DNA of 46,702 bases from Candidatus Thorarchaeota archaeon (GCA_019894665.1 JAGXOC010000009.1:1-46702); one strand, 5' to 3'. Numbered from the stretch's first letter, positions 6,747-15,706 are shown. The notes: generated by a model from the letters alone, not told the origin. Translations and numbers: made by a program.

Positions 6747-7895
6747 TTATTGAGTCCTAGACCCTCCATAGACCTCAGGGTCATAGAATGGCCACTTTGT
6801 AACCCCTGCTTTTCTCATACGTCCTTTGATATCAATCTCCACAGTGTCACCTATTATGACTGAATCAGGTTTAACATAAGCAAGAGCAATTCCCTTGCTC
6901 AGTATTGGTGATAATCCTCCGCTGCTGACTTTTCCAATAACTTTGTTGTTGAAAAGAACTGGATAATGTTCCCTCGGAATTCCGCGATCAATCATAACTA
7001 ACCCAATGCGTGTCTTTCTGATTCCACCCTCTTTCTTATGGTGCTTTACAACGTCATATCCGATGTAATGTGGTTCAACCTTGAATTTCACTGCATATGG
7101 AATCCGTGCTTCAATTGGAGAAGTTTCCTCGTCCAGTTCATGACCATAAAGGACCAATCCAGCCTCAAGTCTAGTTGAGTCTCTTGATCCAAGTCCACAA
7201 GGTTTTACTCCGAACTCCTCGCCCTCTCTCAAGAGTTCCTCCCAGAATGAAATTGCCTTTTGTTTACCTTCATCGTTGAATGGGGTATCTAAGACAAGAA
7301 TCTCTACTCCATCTTCACCTGTGTAGCCGGTCCTACAGAGATAGCAGTCATATCCAGCAAGTTTGAGCCTGTAGCAAGAAAATCGACCATAATCACTGAT
7401 AGCCCTGTCTGTAATTTTATTAATGAGGTGAAGAGCCTTGGGGCCCTGAACAGCAATCATGACAATCTCTCTAGATTTGTCAATCACATCAACTTCGAAG
7501 TTTGGTGAGTGTTTCAACAGATGATTATGGATCTTGGGTCCATTTGATGCATTTGTAATCCAGATGTATTCATCCTCTGCCACCCTGTAGAGCATCAAAT
7601 CATCATGAGTCCCACCGCGCTCATTAAGGCAGATGGTGTACTGACCTCCATTTACTTTCAACGTACTGACGTTGTTTGATGTTAGTGTCTGGAGAAACAT
7701 TTGTGCTTCTTGTCCCTTGACAAGAAAACGAGACATATGACTCGTATCAAACAATCCAACACTGTTTCTTACACTCATGTGTTCCTCACGAATGTCAGTA
7801 TATCGAACGGGCATTTCCCATCCTGCGAAAGGAATCACATCGCCATGTTTCGCATGCCAGTCATAAAGATGAGTCCGCTTCAGTGTATCATTCAT
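6747..7895 (-). CDS. gcvT: Glycine cleavage system T protein, aminomethyltransferase
   Basis: A 382-residue folate/pterin-binding enzyme that takes the aminomethyl group from lipoyl-H protein, releases ammonia and passes the one-carbon unit to a tetrahydropterin. Family motifs are visible throughout: LYDWHAKHGDVIPFAGWEMP, VGLFDTSHM, L-T-S-N-N-V, RTGYTGEDG (about residue 190), GLGSRDSTRLEAGLVLYG and SGGLSPILSKGIALAYV. Length is typical. It is divergent from dihydropteroate synthase, which makes a pterin cofactor, so the island is functionally coherent. P and L proteins are not in the window. Confidence 0.97.
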   Translation of the reverse strand: MNDTLKRTHLYDWHAKHGDVIPFAGWEMPVRYTDIREEHMSVRNSVGLFDTSHMSRFLVKGQEAQMFLQTLTSNNVSTLKVNGGQYTICLNERGGTHDDLMLYRVAEDEYIWITNASNGPKIHNHLLKHSPNFEVDVIDKSREIVMIAVQGPKALHLINKITDRAISDYGRFSCYRLKLAGYDCYLCRTGYTGEDGVEILVLDTPFNDEGKQKAISFWEELLREGEEFGVKPCGLGSRDSTRLEAGLVLYGHELDEETSPIEARIPYAVKFKVEPHYIGYDVVKHHKKEGGIRKTRIGLVMIDRGIPREHYPVLFNNKVIGKVSSGGLSPILSKGIALAYVKPDSVIIGDTVEIDIKGRMRKAGVTKWPFYDPEVYGGSRTQ

Positions 7896-7992
7896 GTCAA
7901 TTCACCGAATTATTACTTCTATAGGTGCCGTAGCGGATTCAGCTACCATTTTATTTCCTTCTATCGACCTGTGCAGTTAGAGGTATCATCGC

Positions 7993-8829
7993 TTGAGGGA
8001 TTTCTTGAAAGTCAATATAGGTGGACTACTTGTCGGACCAACCGAGCCTGTTCGATTGATGAGCGTGATTAATCTATCACCAGAATCGTTCTATAAGGGA
8101 GCTGTTGCTGATAGCATTGACAAGTTTCAGGCAATGATTGAAACTACCTTGAAAGAGGGTGCTGATATTATTGACATTGGTGGTGCATCCACTGCTCCAA
8201 GGAATGTCTATGGTACATCAGATATTTCTGTTGAAGAGGAGATCAAGAGAGTATCTCAAGCACTCGACTCCGTAAAGATAACAGCATATCCTCCACTTTC
8301 AATTGATACAACATCATCGAGAGTTGCAGAGACTGCATTGGACTTGGGTGTGTCAATGGTTAATGATATTTCAGGACTGCATGCAGATTCCAAGATGGCA
8401 AGTCTAGTAGCAGATAGGGGTGTTCCCATTGTTCTGATGGCTAATTGTGGTACGCCATGTGCAAGTATTCAGACTTCGTTGAACTCGTTGGAAGATAGTC
8501 TTGACATCGCGAGAAAAGCAGGAATTAAATCGGGAAAGATAATTCTAGATCCTGGAATTGGTTTCGGTAAACCTCCAGAGGTGGACGTGATAATCCTTCA
8601 AGAGTTGAATCGTTTCGTGAAACTTACTCATCCGCTTCTTGTGGGTGTGTCAAGGAAAAAATTCATTGGTCATATACTTGACCACCCAGATCCATATGAT
8701 CGATTGAATGGTTCAATGATGGCAACCACTGTTGCAGTGATGAAGGGAGTTAGTGTTATTCGAACTCATGATGTAAGAGAAACAAAGGTAGCTATACAAA
8801 TGGGAGAAGCCTTACGAAAGCCACAATGA
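7993..8829 (+). CDS. folP: Dihydropteroate synthase
   Basis: A TIM-barrel enzyme joining a hydroxymethyl-dihydropterin diphosphate to a p-aminobenzoate-type acceptor. All the usual strand-end motifs are present in order: SVINLSPESF, DIIDIGGASTAP, LSIDTTSS, MVNDISG, ILDPGIGFGK, VGVSRKKFIG and IRTHDV. The TTG at 7993 is the longest start; the first motif begins near residue 24, a normal N-terminal length. Followed after 27 bases by MptE, which makes its probable substrate. Whether the product is a folate or an H4MPT-type precursor cannot be decided from sequence. Confidence 0.93.
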   Translation: MRDFLKVNIGGLLVGPTEPVRLMSVINLSPESFYKGAVADSIDKFQAMIETTLKEGADIIDIGGASTAPRNVYGTSDISVEEEIKRVSQALDSVKITAYPPLSIDTTSSRVAETALDLGVSMVNDISGLHADSKMASLVADRGVPIVLMANCGTPCASIQTSLNSLEDSLDIARKAGIKSGKIILDPGIGFGKPPEVDVIILQELNRFVKLTHPLLVGVSRKKFIGHILDHPDPYDRLNGSMMATTVAVMKGVSVIRTHDVRETKVAIQMGEALRKPQ

Positions 8830-8856
8830 CATTAAGAATTACTTTGGTGAGAGATT

Positions 8857-9570
8857 ATGAAATGGGTTGATTGGTACCCAATTTACTTGGACATAGTGCA
8901 AAGGTTAGACCTAGATTCTGATGCAGACAGAGAATCTACAGACCTTCTCACATCAATGCTTGACCCAATTGATCCTAGCCCTCTCCTGAAACGATTGTCT
9001 GATTCTATATCAGGGAATCATGTAATTGTGTGCGGTGCAGGACCATCGTTGAAGCAACATATGGAATCTCTCTTGAAAACAGATTATCCCACAGAATCTG
9101 TAATCGTTGTGGCTGATGGTGCAATCTCTGTCATTCTTGAACTTGGTCTACGTTGTGATGTAATCGTGACCGATTTAGACGGTAACACTGAGCATCTTAT
9201 GGAAGCAAAGGACAATGGCGCTCTTTTCATTGTACATGCCCACGGAGACAATATGAATCGTGTGAAATCGATTGTCCCCAAGTTAGGAGATATTTTGGGA
9301 AGCACACAAGTTGAACCAACTGACAGGGCATTCTTGTGGGGGGGATTCACGGATGGAGATAGGGCGTGTCATGTAGTCAGTGAGTATTCACCAAAAAAAA
9401 TCATCCTAGCAGGCATGGATTTTGGTGCAATAGTTGGTAAATGGTCTAAACCGGGACATGATAGTCACTTTCCTGCAGATGAGAGAAAGAGGATAAAACT
9501 AGAAATTGCTGAAGAGCTAATCTCTAGTCTCATGGAAACTACTGGAGTAGATCATCTATTCCTAAAATAG
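8857..9570 (+). CDS. mptE: 6-hydroxymethyl-7,8-dihydropterin pyrophosphokinase (MptE/DUF115 type)
   Basis: A 237-residue protein matching the archaeal DUF115 family that replaces FolK, transferring diphosphate from ATP to 6-hydroxymethyl-dihydropterin. Visible features are VIVCGAGPSLKQHM (about residues 52-67), VVADGAISVILELGLRCDVIVTDLDG, FIVHAHGDN, and the C-terminal D-F-G-A-I-V-G-K-W-S segment. It is 27 bases downstream of dihydropteroate synthase, the next enzyme of the pathway, which strongly supports the call. The N-terminal 45 residues (MKWVDWYPIYLDIVQRL) are the usual helical cap. Confidence 0.92.
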   Translation: MKWVDWYPIYLDIVQRLDLDSDADRESTDLLTSMLDPIDPSPLLKRLSDSISGNHVIVCGAGPSLKQHMESLLKTDYPTESVIVVADGAISVILELGLRCDVIVTDLDGNTEHLMEAKDNGALFIVHAHGDNMNRVKSIVPKLGDILGSTQVEPTDRAFLWGGFTDGDRACHVVSEYSPKKIILAGMDFGAIVGKWSKPGHDSHFPADERKRIKLEIAEELISSLMETTGVDHLFLK

Positions 9571-9608
9571 ACTGGTTTTCCGTGCATTCTATGTTAGAAT
9601 AGGTGAGT

Positions 9609-10055
9609 CTATAGGAAACCCGTCTTGATATTCCACAGATAACTGAAGATTAGGAAAGCTACGCCTGCCATTATCATTCCAAGTATCATAAGTCTGGTTG
9701 CATAGCCGGGTTGGAAGACGTACTTTGAACCATAGTATATTAGCCCGAGGCCAGCCACGCCTACAAGAATAATGAATGAAGCAACAATTCCTTCCATTCC
9801 TAGTTGTTGGTCAATTCCAGGAGCAATTAGAATTGGTGCACCACTTTGGCTTCCTGCAACAGCAGGAGGAGATCGGACTAAGGTATAGATATTGCCACCG
9901 AGAACGAACAGTACAGCACCGAACATTATCCCAAATATGACTGTATCCGGAGGGCGAGTAGGCATTCCAAAACTGGGCCTAGTGAGTCGCACTCTTGGCT
10001 TTACTATGAGATTGGGCCACCAAGGCTTCACATATCTTACCTCGAGCGGTCCCAT
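9609..10055 (-). CDS. Ost3/Ost6-like three-helix membrane protein
   Basis: A 148-residue protein with a basic N-terminus and three membrane helices (about residues 38-58, 89-109, 120-141). Between helices 1 and 2 lies YTLVRSPPAVAG followed by GIDQQLGMEG. This order (aromatic, R-x-P-P, a G/P-rich loop, then Q-Q/E before the next helix) resembles the membrane domain of eukaryotic Ost3/Ost6 (MAGT1/TUSC3), as I recall those sequences. The thioredoxin-like lumenal domain of Ost3/6 is absent. Ost3/6 is an accessory oligosaccharyltransferase subunit, and AglB is encoded 3.5 kb away. The call is inference from pattern; the membrane topology is seen directly. Confidence 0.6.
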   Translation of the reverse strand: MGPLEVRYVKPWWPNLIVKPRVRLTRPSFGMPTRPPDTVIFGIMFGAVLFVLGGNIYTLVRSPPAVAGSQSGAPILIAPGIDQQLGMEGIVASFIILVGVAGLGLIYYGSKYVFQPGYATRLMILGMIMAGVAFLIFSYLWNIKTGFL

Positions 10056-10183
10056 TTTGTGTCTGCTTTTAAGACTTACGTGATGTGCAATGTTGTACTA
10101 GCTTGATTTGGTGAGCCGTGCCACAACGGCTATTTGAATGTGTAATCTTTGGTGGTAGTGATTGAGAAGAGAGGTATGTAGAG

Positions 10184-12313
10184 ATGTCCAGAGTGATGGT
10201 AATCACAGAGAAACCTACTGCAGCAAAACGCATCGCTCATGCTCTAGATGACAATAAAACACCCATGGAGGTCAAAAAACGCGGTGCCTCATATTATGAC
10301 TGCAAGAGAGGAACTGATGAACTCATCGTGGTATATGCACTTGGACACCTATTCGAACTAAAACAGACCGTGAAGGGGTGGACCTACCCCAGGATGGAAA
10401 CCTCATGGGTCCCGAAGTATGAAGTTGAAAAAAAAGCCACTCAAACGAAACCCATCATCAATCTGATCAAGAGATTGGCGAAAGATGTCGACACCTTTGT
10501 TGTTGCAACCGACCATGACATTGAGGGGAGTCTGATTGGATATCTTACTTTGAAATATGCCTGTAAGGCGGATCCAATGGTAGCTCGTAGGATGCTCTTC
10601 AGTACTCTCACCGACTCGGAGATACAAAATGCCTTTGACAATATGTCAGGCACTCTTGATTTTCCAATGATTGAGGCCGGTCAGGTGAGACATGAGATTG
10701 ATTGGTTGTATGGTATTAACCTCACTAGAGTATTAACACTCGCTGTGAAGAACACAGCTGGGTGGTTCAAGATTGTATCTACCGGTAGGGTTCAGGGGCC
10801 AACTCTTTCATATATAGCAGAGAGGGAGCAAGAGGTCAATCTCTTTGTACCGTATCCATTTTGGATAATTCAGGCGAAGACTGTACACAATGACATGGAG
10901 ATTGAATTAGAGTATTCTAAGAAACGTATTGATACTAAGAATGATGCAGAGAATATTGTGAAAGACTTGGATGGAAAGACTGCTCATGTGGATTCGATAA
11001 ACAGCAGGACCACTGCACAGCAACCACATCCCCCATTCAATCTTAGTACCCTCCAGTCTGAAGCTTATCGACACTTCGGCTTCAAGCCAAGCAGAACACT
11101 TGCCGTTGCACAATCTCTCTATCTTGATGCCATCATCTCGTATCCTAGAACAAGTAGTGAGAAACTACCACAGACCTTGGACCTGAAGGAAATTCTCAAA
11201 GGGCTTGGAAAGATGAAGAACTACAGTTCAATGGTGAAGCAAGTCGTGCAAGCAGGCAATCTCATCCCAGTCCAAGGGAAGAAGAGTGATCCTGCACATC
11301 CAGCAATACATCCAACCGGGTCCAAGCCAACAAAACAACTCACGCCCACTGAGAAGAAATTATATGACCTCATAGTCAGAAGATTTCTGTCCCTTTTTGG
11401 TGAGTCCGCAGTGAAAGAACATCTTCGTGCGGACATTAAACATGAAGACTATCTTTTGTATTTGAGAGGTCTCAGGATACTGAAACATGGGTGGATGGAA
11501 TTCTACGGGCCTTATACTAAAACAAACGAGAAAGAACTTCCTGATATTTCTGAAGGTGATTCATTTCTATTGAGTCCTGTCAATGATGAAGAGCGTTACA
11601 CTCAACCTCCTTCACGCTTCAATCCATCTAGTCTGTTGAAATTACTGGAGCGTGAGAATCTGGGTACAAAAGCAACAAGAGCAAGAATTGTTGACTCTAT
11701 CAAATCCCGAGGTTACACACTCAATGACAAATTTGAACTCTCTACTCTGGGATATGCCCTCTTTGAAACTCTGGAGAAATACATGCCAGATATACTCTCC
11801 CCAGAACTAACACGACATCTGGAAAAAGAAATGAATGATATCTTACAAGAAAGAACGAACAGAGTAGATGTGTTATCAAGAGCAAAAGGTGACCTCCTAG
11901 AACTACTTGAGAATTTCAAGTTGCAGGAGGGAAAAATTGGAAACGAGCTCGTCACAGGCTTGCAGAGATATTGGAAATCCAAAGAAGAACTCGGTGAATG
12001 TCCAAAATGTAGAGAGGGTACACTTCGTGTGATAAGATCCTCTAAGACAGGGAAGAGGTTTGTAGGATGTTCCAACTACAGTAAGAGTAAATGTGACCAG
12101 ACATTTCCCCTCCCACAAAAAGGAGATTTATCACCTTTAGACATGACGTGTCCTCATTGTGGATATCAGATGTTTCAAGTGGTATCAGGTCGTAGAAAGT
12201 GGGAAACATGTATCAATTGGACAGAATGTCCTGGGAGAAAGGACGAACTCAAAGCCCTTGAAGAGCAACGGAAAAAGCGAACAGAAAAACCGCAGAAGGA
12301 GAATAAAAAGTGA
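10184..12313 (+). CDS. topA: DNA topoisomerase IA
   Basis: A 709-residue type IA topoisomerase that relaxes negative supercoils by single-strand passage. It begins with the Toprim domain (VMVITEKPTAAKRIA, with FVVATDHDIEGS supplying the D-x-D metal site), then the core with the active-site tyrosine in SYPRTSSEKLP (Tyr320). The FNPSSLLKLLERENLGTKATRA segment is also typical. The C-terminus carries two four-cysteine zinc motifs (C-P-K-C...C and C-P-H-C...C). No helicase domain is fused, so it is not reverse gyrase. Its stop overlaps the GTG start of the next gene by 4 bases. Confidence 0.97.
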   Translation: MSRVMVITEKPTAAKRIAHALDDNKTPMEVKKRGASYYDCKRGTDELIVVYALGHLFELKQTVKGWTYPRMETSWVPKYEVEKKATQTKPIINLIKRLAKDVDTFVVATDHDIEGSLIGYLTLKYACKADPMVARRMLFSTLTDSEIQNAFDNMSGTLDFPMIEAGQVRHEIDWLYGINLTRVLTLAVKNTAGWFKIVSTGRVQGPTLSYIAEREQEVNLFVPYPFWIIQAKTVHNDMEIELEYSKKRIDTKNDAENIVKDLDGKTAHVDSINSRTTAQQPHPPFNLSTLQSEAYRHFGFKPSRTLAVAQSLYLDAIISYPRTSSEKLPQTLDLKEILKGLGKMKNYSSMVKQVVQAGNLIPVQGKKSDPAHPAIHPTGSKPTKQLTPTEKKLYDLIVRRFLSLFGESAVKEHLRADIKHEDYLLYLRGLRILKHGWMEFYGPYTKTNEKELPDISEGDSFLLSPVNDEERYTQPPSRFNPSSLLKLLERENLGTKATRARIVDSIKSRGYTLNDKFELSTLGYALFETLEKYMPDILSPELTRHLEKEMNDILQERTNRVDVLSRAKGDLLELLENFKLQEGKIGNELVTGLQRYWKSKEELGECPKCREGTLRVIRSSKTGKRFVGCSNYSKSKCDQTFPLPQKGDLSPLDMTCPHCGYQMFQVVSGRRKWETCINWTECPGRKDELKALEEQRKKRTEKPQKENKK

Positions 12314-12543
12314 GTTTCTGTACAATTTGTGGTCGTGTTGCATGGAATAAGAGTGACTTCTGTCGTTATCATAAAGAGGCACTAGACGGTCTACAATCAT
12401 CATATGAGCTTTGGAGAAAGGCAAGTGAATTGAGCTGGGATGAATATATCGAGAAACTCTGTCAGATAGATGAGACAGGGCGTTGGGTGCTTGATGTGGC
12501 TGAACAGATTAGGTCAGGAGATGGTCTCTCAACACCGACATAA
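12310..12543 (+). CDS. Small zinc-finger protein coupled to topA
   Basis: A 77-residue protein beginning at GTG 12310, which overlaps the topA stop in a GTGA arrangement, so translation is probably coupled. The N-terminus has C-T-I-C-G and, 14 residues later, C-R-Y-H, a CCCH zinc-binding set; the rest is helical with many W and acidic residues. I do not know a named family. The coupling suggests an accessory role for topoisomerase I. Its 3' end overlaps the oppositely oriented PAC4-like gene by 35 bases. Confidence 0.7.
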   Translation: MSFCTICGRVAWNKSDFCRYHKEALDGLQSSYELWRKASELSWDEYIEKLCQIDETGRWVLDVAEQIRSGDGLSTPT

Positions 12544-12853
12544 GTTCCAACATTCGTTCCCGAGTTAGTGAACTCATTCCGACAACAAGCATGCAGGTCT
12601 GATTAGTCCATAAAGCCAACCTTTCGGCGAGTGTTCGTACTAGTGTACTATCAATCTCATTGGTGAAGAATCCAACTGAGGTGGGTTCAGAACGACCTTG
12701 TCCAGCAGGAATTGCCATGGCAGACAGACCAAGTCTGAACTTATTCGAGTCTGATATTAGGACTAGAATGCCATTTGTCAAGGTCATAATGCGTATCTTG
12801 ATTGTTCCTACAGAGGTTTCTGATGAAAACTCGGATATGTCATCGAACTCCAT
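12509..12853 (-). CDS. Proteasome assembly chaperone 4 (PAC4/PSMG4)-like protein
   Basis: A 114-residue alpha/beta protein. Residues 18-30 (TIKIRIMTLTNGI) and a strand VLISD are followed by LGLSAMAIP, then a loop, TSVGFF, and LAERLALWTNQTCMLVVGM, ending in a helix. The order and spacing recall human PAC4, where I remember V-M-R-L-T-D-S-L-F-L, L-A-V-A-M, T-S-L-L-G and A-Q-R-L-A-R-K-T-N-K-Q-V-F-V-S. PAC3/PAC4 form a heterodimer that templates alpha-ring assembly of the 20S proteasome. No proteasome gene lies nearby. The start ATG at 12853 is clear; the gene is divergent from the XPD-like helicase and overlaps the zinc-finger gene tail to tail. Assignment rests on recalled similarity. Confidence 0.6.
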   Translation of the reverse strand: MEFDDISEFSSETSVGTIKIRIMTLTNGILVLISDSNKFRLGLSAMAIPAGQGRSEPTSVGFFTNEIDSTLVRTLAERLALWTNQTCMLVVGMSSLTRERMLELMSVLRDHLLT

Positions 12854-12960
12854 AACTGATCAAATATCTGAATGAAGAGGTAGGATAAATCAGTAGCGCA
12901 AATGCGATTTGGAAGCAACAGGGTTATCAAGGTGTCAAATGGCAAAGGGGCAGAGCTTTG

Positions 12961-14892
12961 ATGACTGGAGAATCCTCGAGCTATACGGACTTTTTTCCGT
13001 ATCCCGAAACACGCGATGGTCAAGAGGGCATGATGAAAAAAATAGAGGAGTCAGTCAAGGCCGGAATCCACATTTGTTCAGAAGCACCAAATGGTTTTGG
13101 GAAAACCTGTGTAACGCTAAGTAGCGTGTTACCTTGGATAAAGGAGAAGAACGGAAAAATTCTGTATTGCGCGCGTACTCACAGACAACTCGACCGTGTC
13201 ATGGAAGAGCTTGAGGAGATATCAAGCAAAAAAGACGTGTCTGGTGTTTCTTTCCGGGGGCGTCGACATATGTGTTTGAACTCTTTTGTACTTGAGAACT
13301 CCGATTTTGTTGCCCCGATTTCAGAGGTCTGTGGACAGCTGAAAGCAACTGGAAGATGTTCATACTACGAAAATCTTCGTCGCGCAGGAAATCCTGAAGA
13401 ACTTCTGGAAGACATGCCAAAGAAGGTACTTACAGCCCCGGAGATTGCAAAGATTGCCAGTAGTAGGTCATTATGTCCATATGAACTTACAAAACGTCTT
13501 GCCAAAGTTGTTGATGTGGTGGCACTTTCATATCTCTACGTCTTTGATCCTTGGATACTTGAGGTGTTTATCCCCGACCTTGACACACCTCCGTCAAAGA
13601 TGGTACTTGTACAGGATGAAGCTCACAACGTACCAGCCACAGCCTTAGACTCAGCTAGTGACTCATTGACAATTGGAACAATAAGACAGGCACTACGTGA
13701 GGCTACAACCTACAACGATGAACCCTCCAAGGATTTCAGTCGTGCACTAGCAAAAACAATCTTGGAACTCACTTCAGATATGAAACAGCTTGAAGAAAGA
13801 CCAGTGGATCCCCGCAAGATAGTCGAGTCTACGATTAAGATAGCTCAATTAGAACATCAACCGCAGATACTTGCACATATGAAAGAACAAGGAACCAAAA
13901 TACGACGAGGGCTTTTGAAGGCAGGTAAATTCCCACGTTCTTCGATTCATAGAGTAAGTGAGTTCCTGATCAAATGGTTAAGATGTGCAGAGAGGAAAGA
14001 CTACACTTTCCTAATAGCGTCCAGTATGGGGTATGGAGAGAGTAGGAGAGTTTCATTGGACCTTGTTGCATTAGATCCGACAGCGGTCACAAAGAACGTT
14101 TTGAGCATGGTGCATAGCTCAATAGCAATCTCTGGTACAATGTCACCATTGGATGCATATGCAGAGATGCTGGGTTTCGGGCCAGACGCAGTCAAAGCGA
14201 CATTTCAGAGTCCTTTCGCGAGAAGGAATAGACTTGGTCTGATTGTAAGTGGTTTAGATACATCATTTCAGAATCGAAGCAAATCAACTTTTGAGAGGAT
14301 GGTGGATCATTGTGTGGTTGTCGCAGATTTCACCCCAAGCAATACGGGTATCTTCACCTCAAGCTACTCCGTGGGTAAATCACTCATTGATGCGGGTCTC
14401 CAGAAACGTCTCCGGCGTCAACTCTTCGTGGAAAAGTCAGGAATGAAGGGTGTTGAGAATGACAAATTGATTGAAGACTTCAAAAAACAGGGAGACCGTG
14501 GTGGAGCGGTGCTTCTTGGCGTCCAAGGCGGTCGTAACTCTGAGGGGGGAGATTTTCCAGGCACAACCATGGAGAGTGTGGTAGTTGTAGGGGTTCCGTA
14601 TGCTAAACCTACACCAAGAATGGAGGCTCAAATCAGCTACTATGATTCGAGATTCAATCAAAAAGGTAGAGATTATGCATATGTACTTCCAGCAGTGACT
14701 CGTGCCATTCAAGCGGCTGGTAGGCCGGTGAGACGATTAGATGATAGGGGAGTGATCGTGCTGCTTGACCAGCGGTTTGGTACACCTTACCTTAGCAGAT
14801 TCATTCCATCTTGGTTAACTGATGTCACACATGTAATTCCGGACGATCCAGAAGTAACTTCTCATCAAGTTGAGAGTTTCTTCGTTGTCTAG
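12961..14892 (+). CDS. XPD/Rad3-family Fe-S DNA helicase
   Basis: A 643-residue superfamily 2 helicase that unwinds DNA 5' to 3'. Features in order: Q-like DFFPYPETRDGQ, Walker A EAPNGFGKT (about residues 42-50), motif Ia YCARTHRQLDRV, four cysteines for a [4Fe-4S] cluster (in HMCLN, EVCGQ, GRCSYY and SLCPYE), DEAH (about 219-222), SGTMSPLDAY, and the C-terminal GRPVRRLDDRG arginine-finger motif VI. I start at ATG 12961; TTG 12958 adds one residue. It overlaps the next, opposite gene by 4 bases. Likely role in repair or replication-fork maintenance. Confidence 0.95.
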   Translation: MTGESSSYTDFFPYPETRDGQEGMMKKIEESVKAGIHICSEAPNGFGKTCVTLSSVLPWIKEKNGKILYCARTHRQLDRVMEELEEISSKKDVSGVSFRGRRHMCLNSFVLENSDFVAPISEVCGQLKATGRCSYYENLRRAGNPEELLEDMPKKVLTAPEIAKIASSRSLCPYELTKRLAKVVDVVALSYLYVFDPWILEVFIPDLDTPPSKMVLVQDEAHNVPATALDSASDSLTIGTIRQALREATTYNDEPSKDFSRALAKTILELTSDMKQLEERPVDPRKIVESTIKIAQLEHQPQILAHMKEQGTKIRRGLLKAGKFPRSSIHRVSEFLIKWLRCAERKDYTFLIASSMGYGESRRVSLDLVALDPTAVTKNVLSMVHSSIAISGTMSPLDAYAEMLGFGPDAVKATFQSPFARRNRLGLIVSGLDTSFQNRSKSTFERMVDHCVVVADFTPSNTGIFTSSYSVGKSLIDAGLQKRLRRQLFVEKSGMKGVENDKLIEDFKKQGDRGGAVLLGVQGGRNSEGGDFPGTTMESVVVVGVPYAKPTPRMEAQISYYDSRFNQKGRDYAYVLPAVTRAIQAAGRPVRRLDDRGVIVLLDQRFGTPYLSRFIPSWLTDVTHVIPDDPEVTSHQVESFFVV

Positions 14893-15653
14893 TATTCACT
14901 AGTTAATATACTATCAAGTGATGTTTCACCAAGCAAGATAGCACGGGCTTCGTCTTTTGATATGTCTCTTTTACCCCGAGTGAAACGTTGAACGAGTAAT
15001 TTCAGAGATCTGATATACCCCTCTTTTGGTTCAAGGACTCTGTCATTCTCTGTTTGGGGACGTCCAAGTCTTCCAGCTATGAGTATAGCTGATGTTTGGT
15101 CTGAGGTGACTCCTCCTGAAAGCGTTGTGCGATGTTCGTTCACGAGTTCGACATTTAGACCTGGAAATTGATGGTTCATGTTTCGGAGGTATAGTGTTGA
15201 ATACAATTTTGATCCTGTTCCTGCACGTGCAATCGTTTTGCAATACGGAAAAAGATGTGTAACATAGGATTCTAGACGCGCTGAAAGCCGAGCGGCATCT
15301 CCAGGAGATGAGAGTGAATCTTTGAAAGTCACAACACCATCGATGACTAAAGCCACTCCAAATCGCATTCCAGGGTCAATTCCAATCACTGCAAAAGATG
15401 GACTATGAATGTCGTTCAGTTTGGACATAATCTCAATTGATGTGAAATCTGGATCCAACTCCTCATCGACAATTACGATAGCATCATGGTTATTGGAGTC
15501 CTCAATTGTTGTTATGACTACTTTAGCGTCCTCACACCGAGAGTCGCCTGGTGAGCAAACTACAAACTTGAGGTCGAGTTTCTTCAAGAGCTCGATGACA
15601 AGATAGAGCACCCGGGGATTCTCTGTGGCAATTGCAACCTGCCACCTAAACAT
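14889..15653 (-). CDS. Predicted RNase H-fold (RuvC-like) protein between XPD and RadB
   Basis: A 254-residue protein. The first 90 residues form an alpha/beta domain with no known motif. The second part starts with VIGIDPGMRFGVALV, the classic RNase H/RuvC first strand with a catalytic aspartate in D-P-G. It continues with NVELVNEHRTT, which supplies an acidic residue, and ends with TSDQTSAILIAGR, where a later catalytic acid is expected. It may therefore be a structure-specific nuclease. I start at ATG 15653; an upstream ATG at 15683 adds ten residues of low complexity. Divergent from radB across 53 bases and tail to tail with the XPD gene, which supports a repair role. Confidence 0.7.
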   Translation of the reverse strand: MFRWQVAIATENPRVLYLVIELLKKLDLKFVVCSPGDSRCEDAKVVITTIEDSNNHDAIVIVDEELDPDFTSIEIMSKLNDIHSPSFAVIGIDPGMRFGVALVIDGVVTFKDSLSSPGDAARLSARLESYVTHLFPYCKTIARAGTGSKLYSTLYLRNMNHQFPGLNVELVNEHRTTLSGGVTSDQTSAILIAGRLGRPQTENDRVLEPKEGYIRSLKLLVQRFTRGKRDISKDEARAILLGETSLDSILTSEY

Positions 15654-15706
15654 GATATCGATCCTTCTAGATATGCTTATCACTCGAGAGTGACGACAAA
15701 AAAGCA

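Noticed and set aside
12902-12961. 19-codon frame upstream of the XPD gene whose TGA overlaps its start
   Set aside because: Could be a leader peptide, but it is too short and has no support beyond overlap; not listed as a gene.
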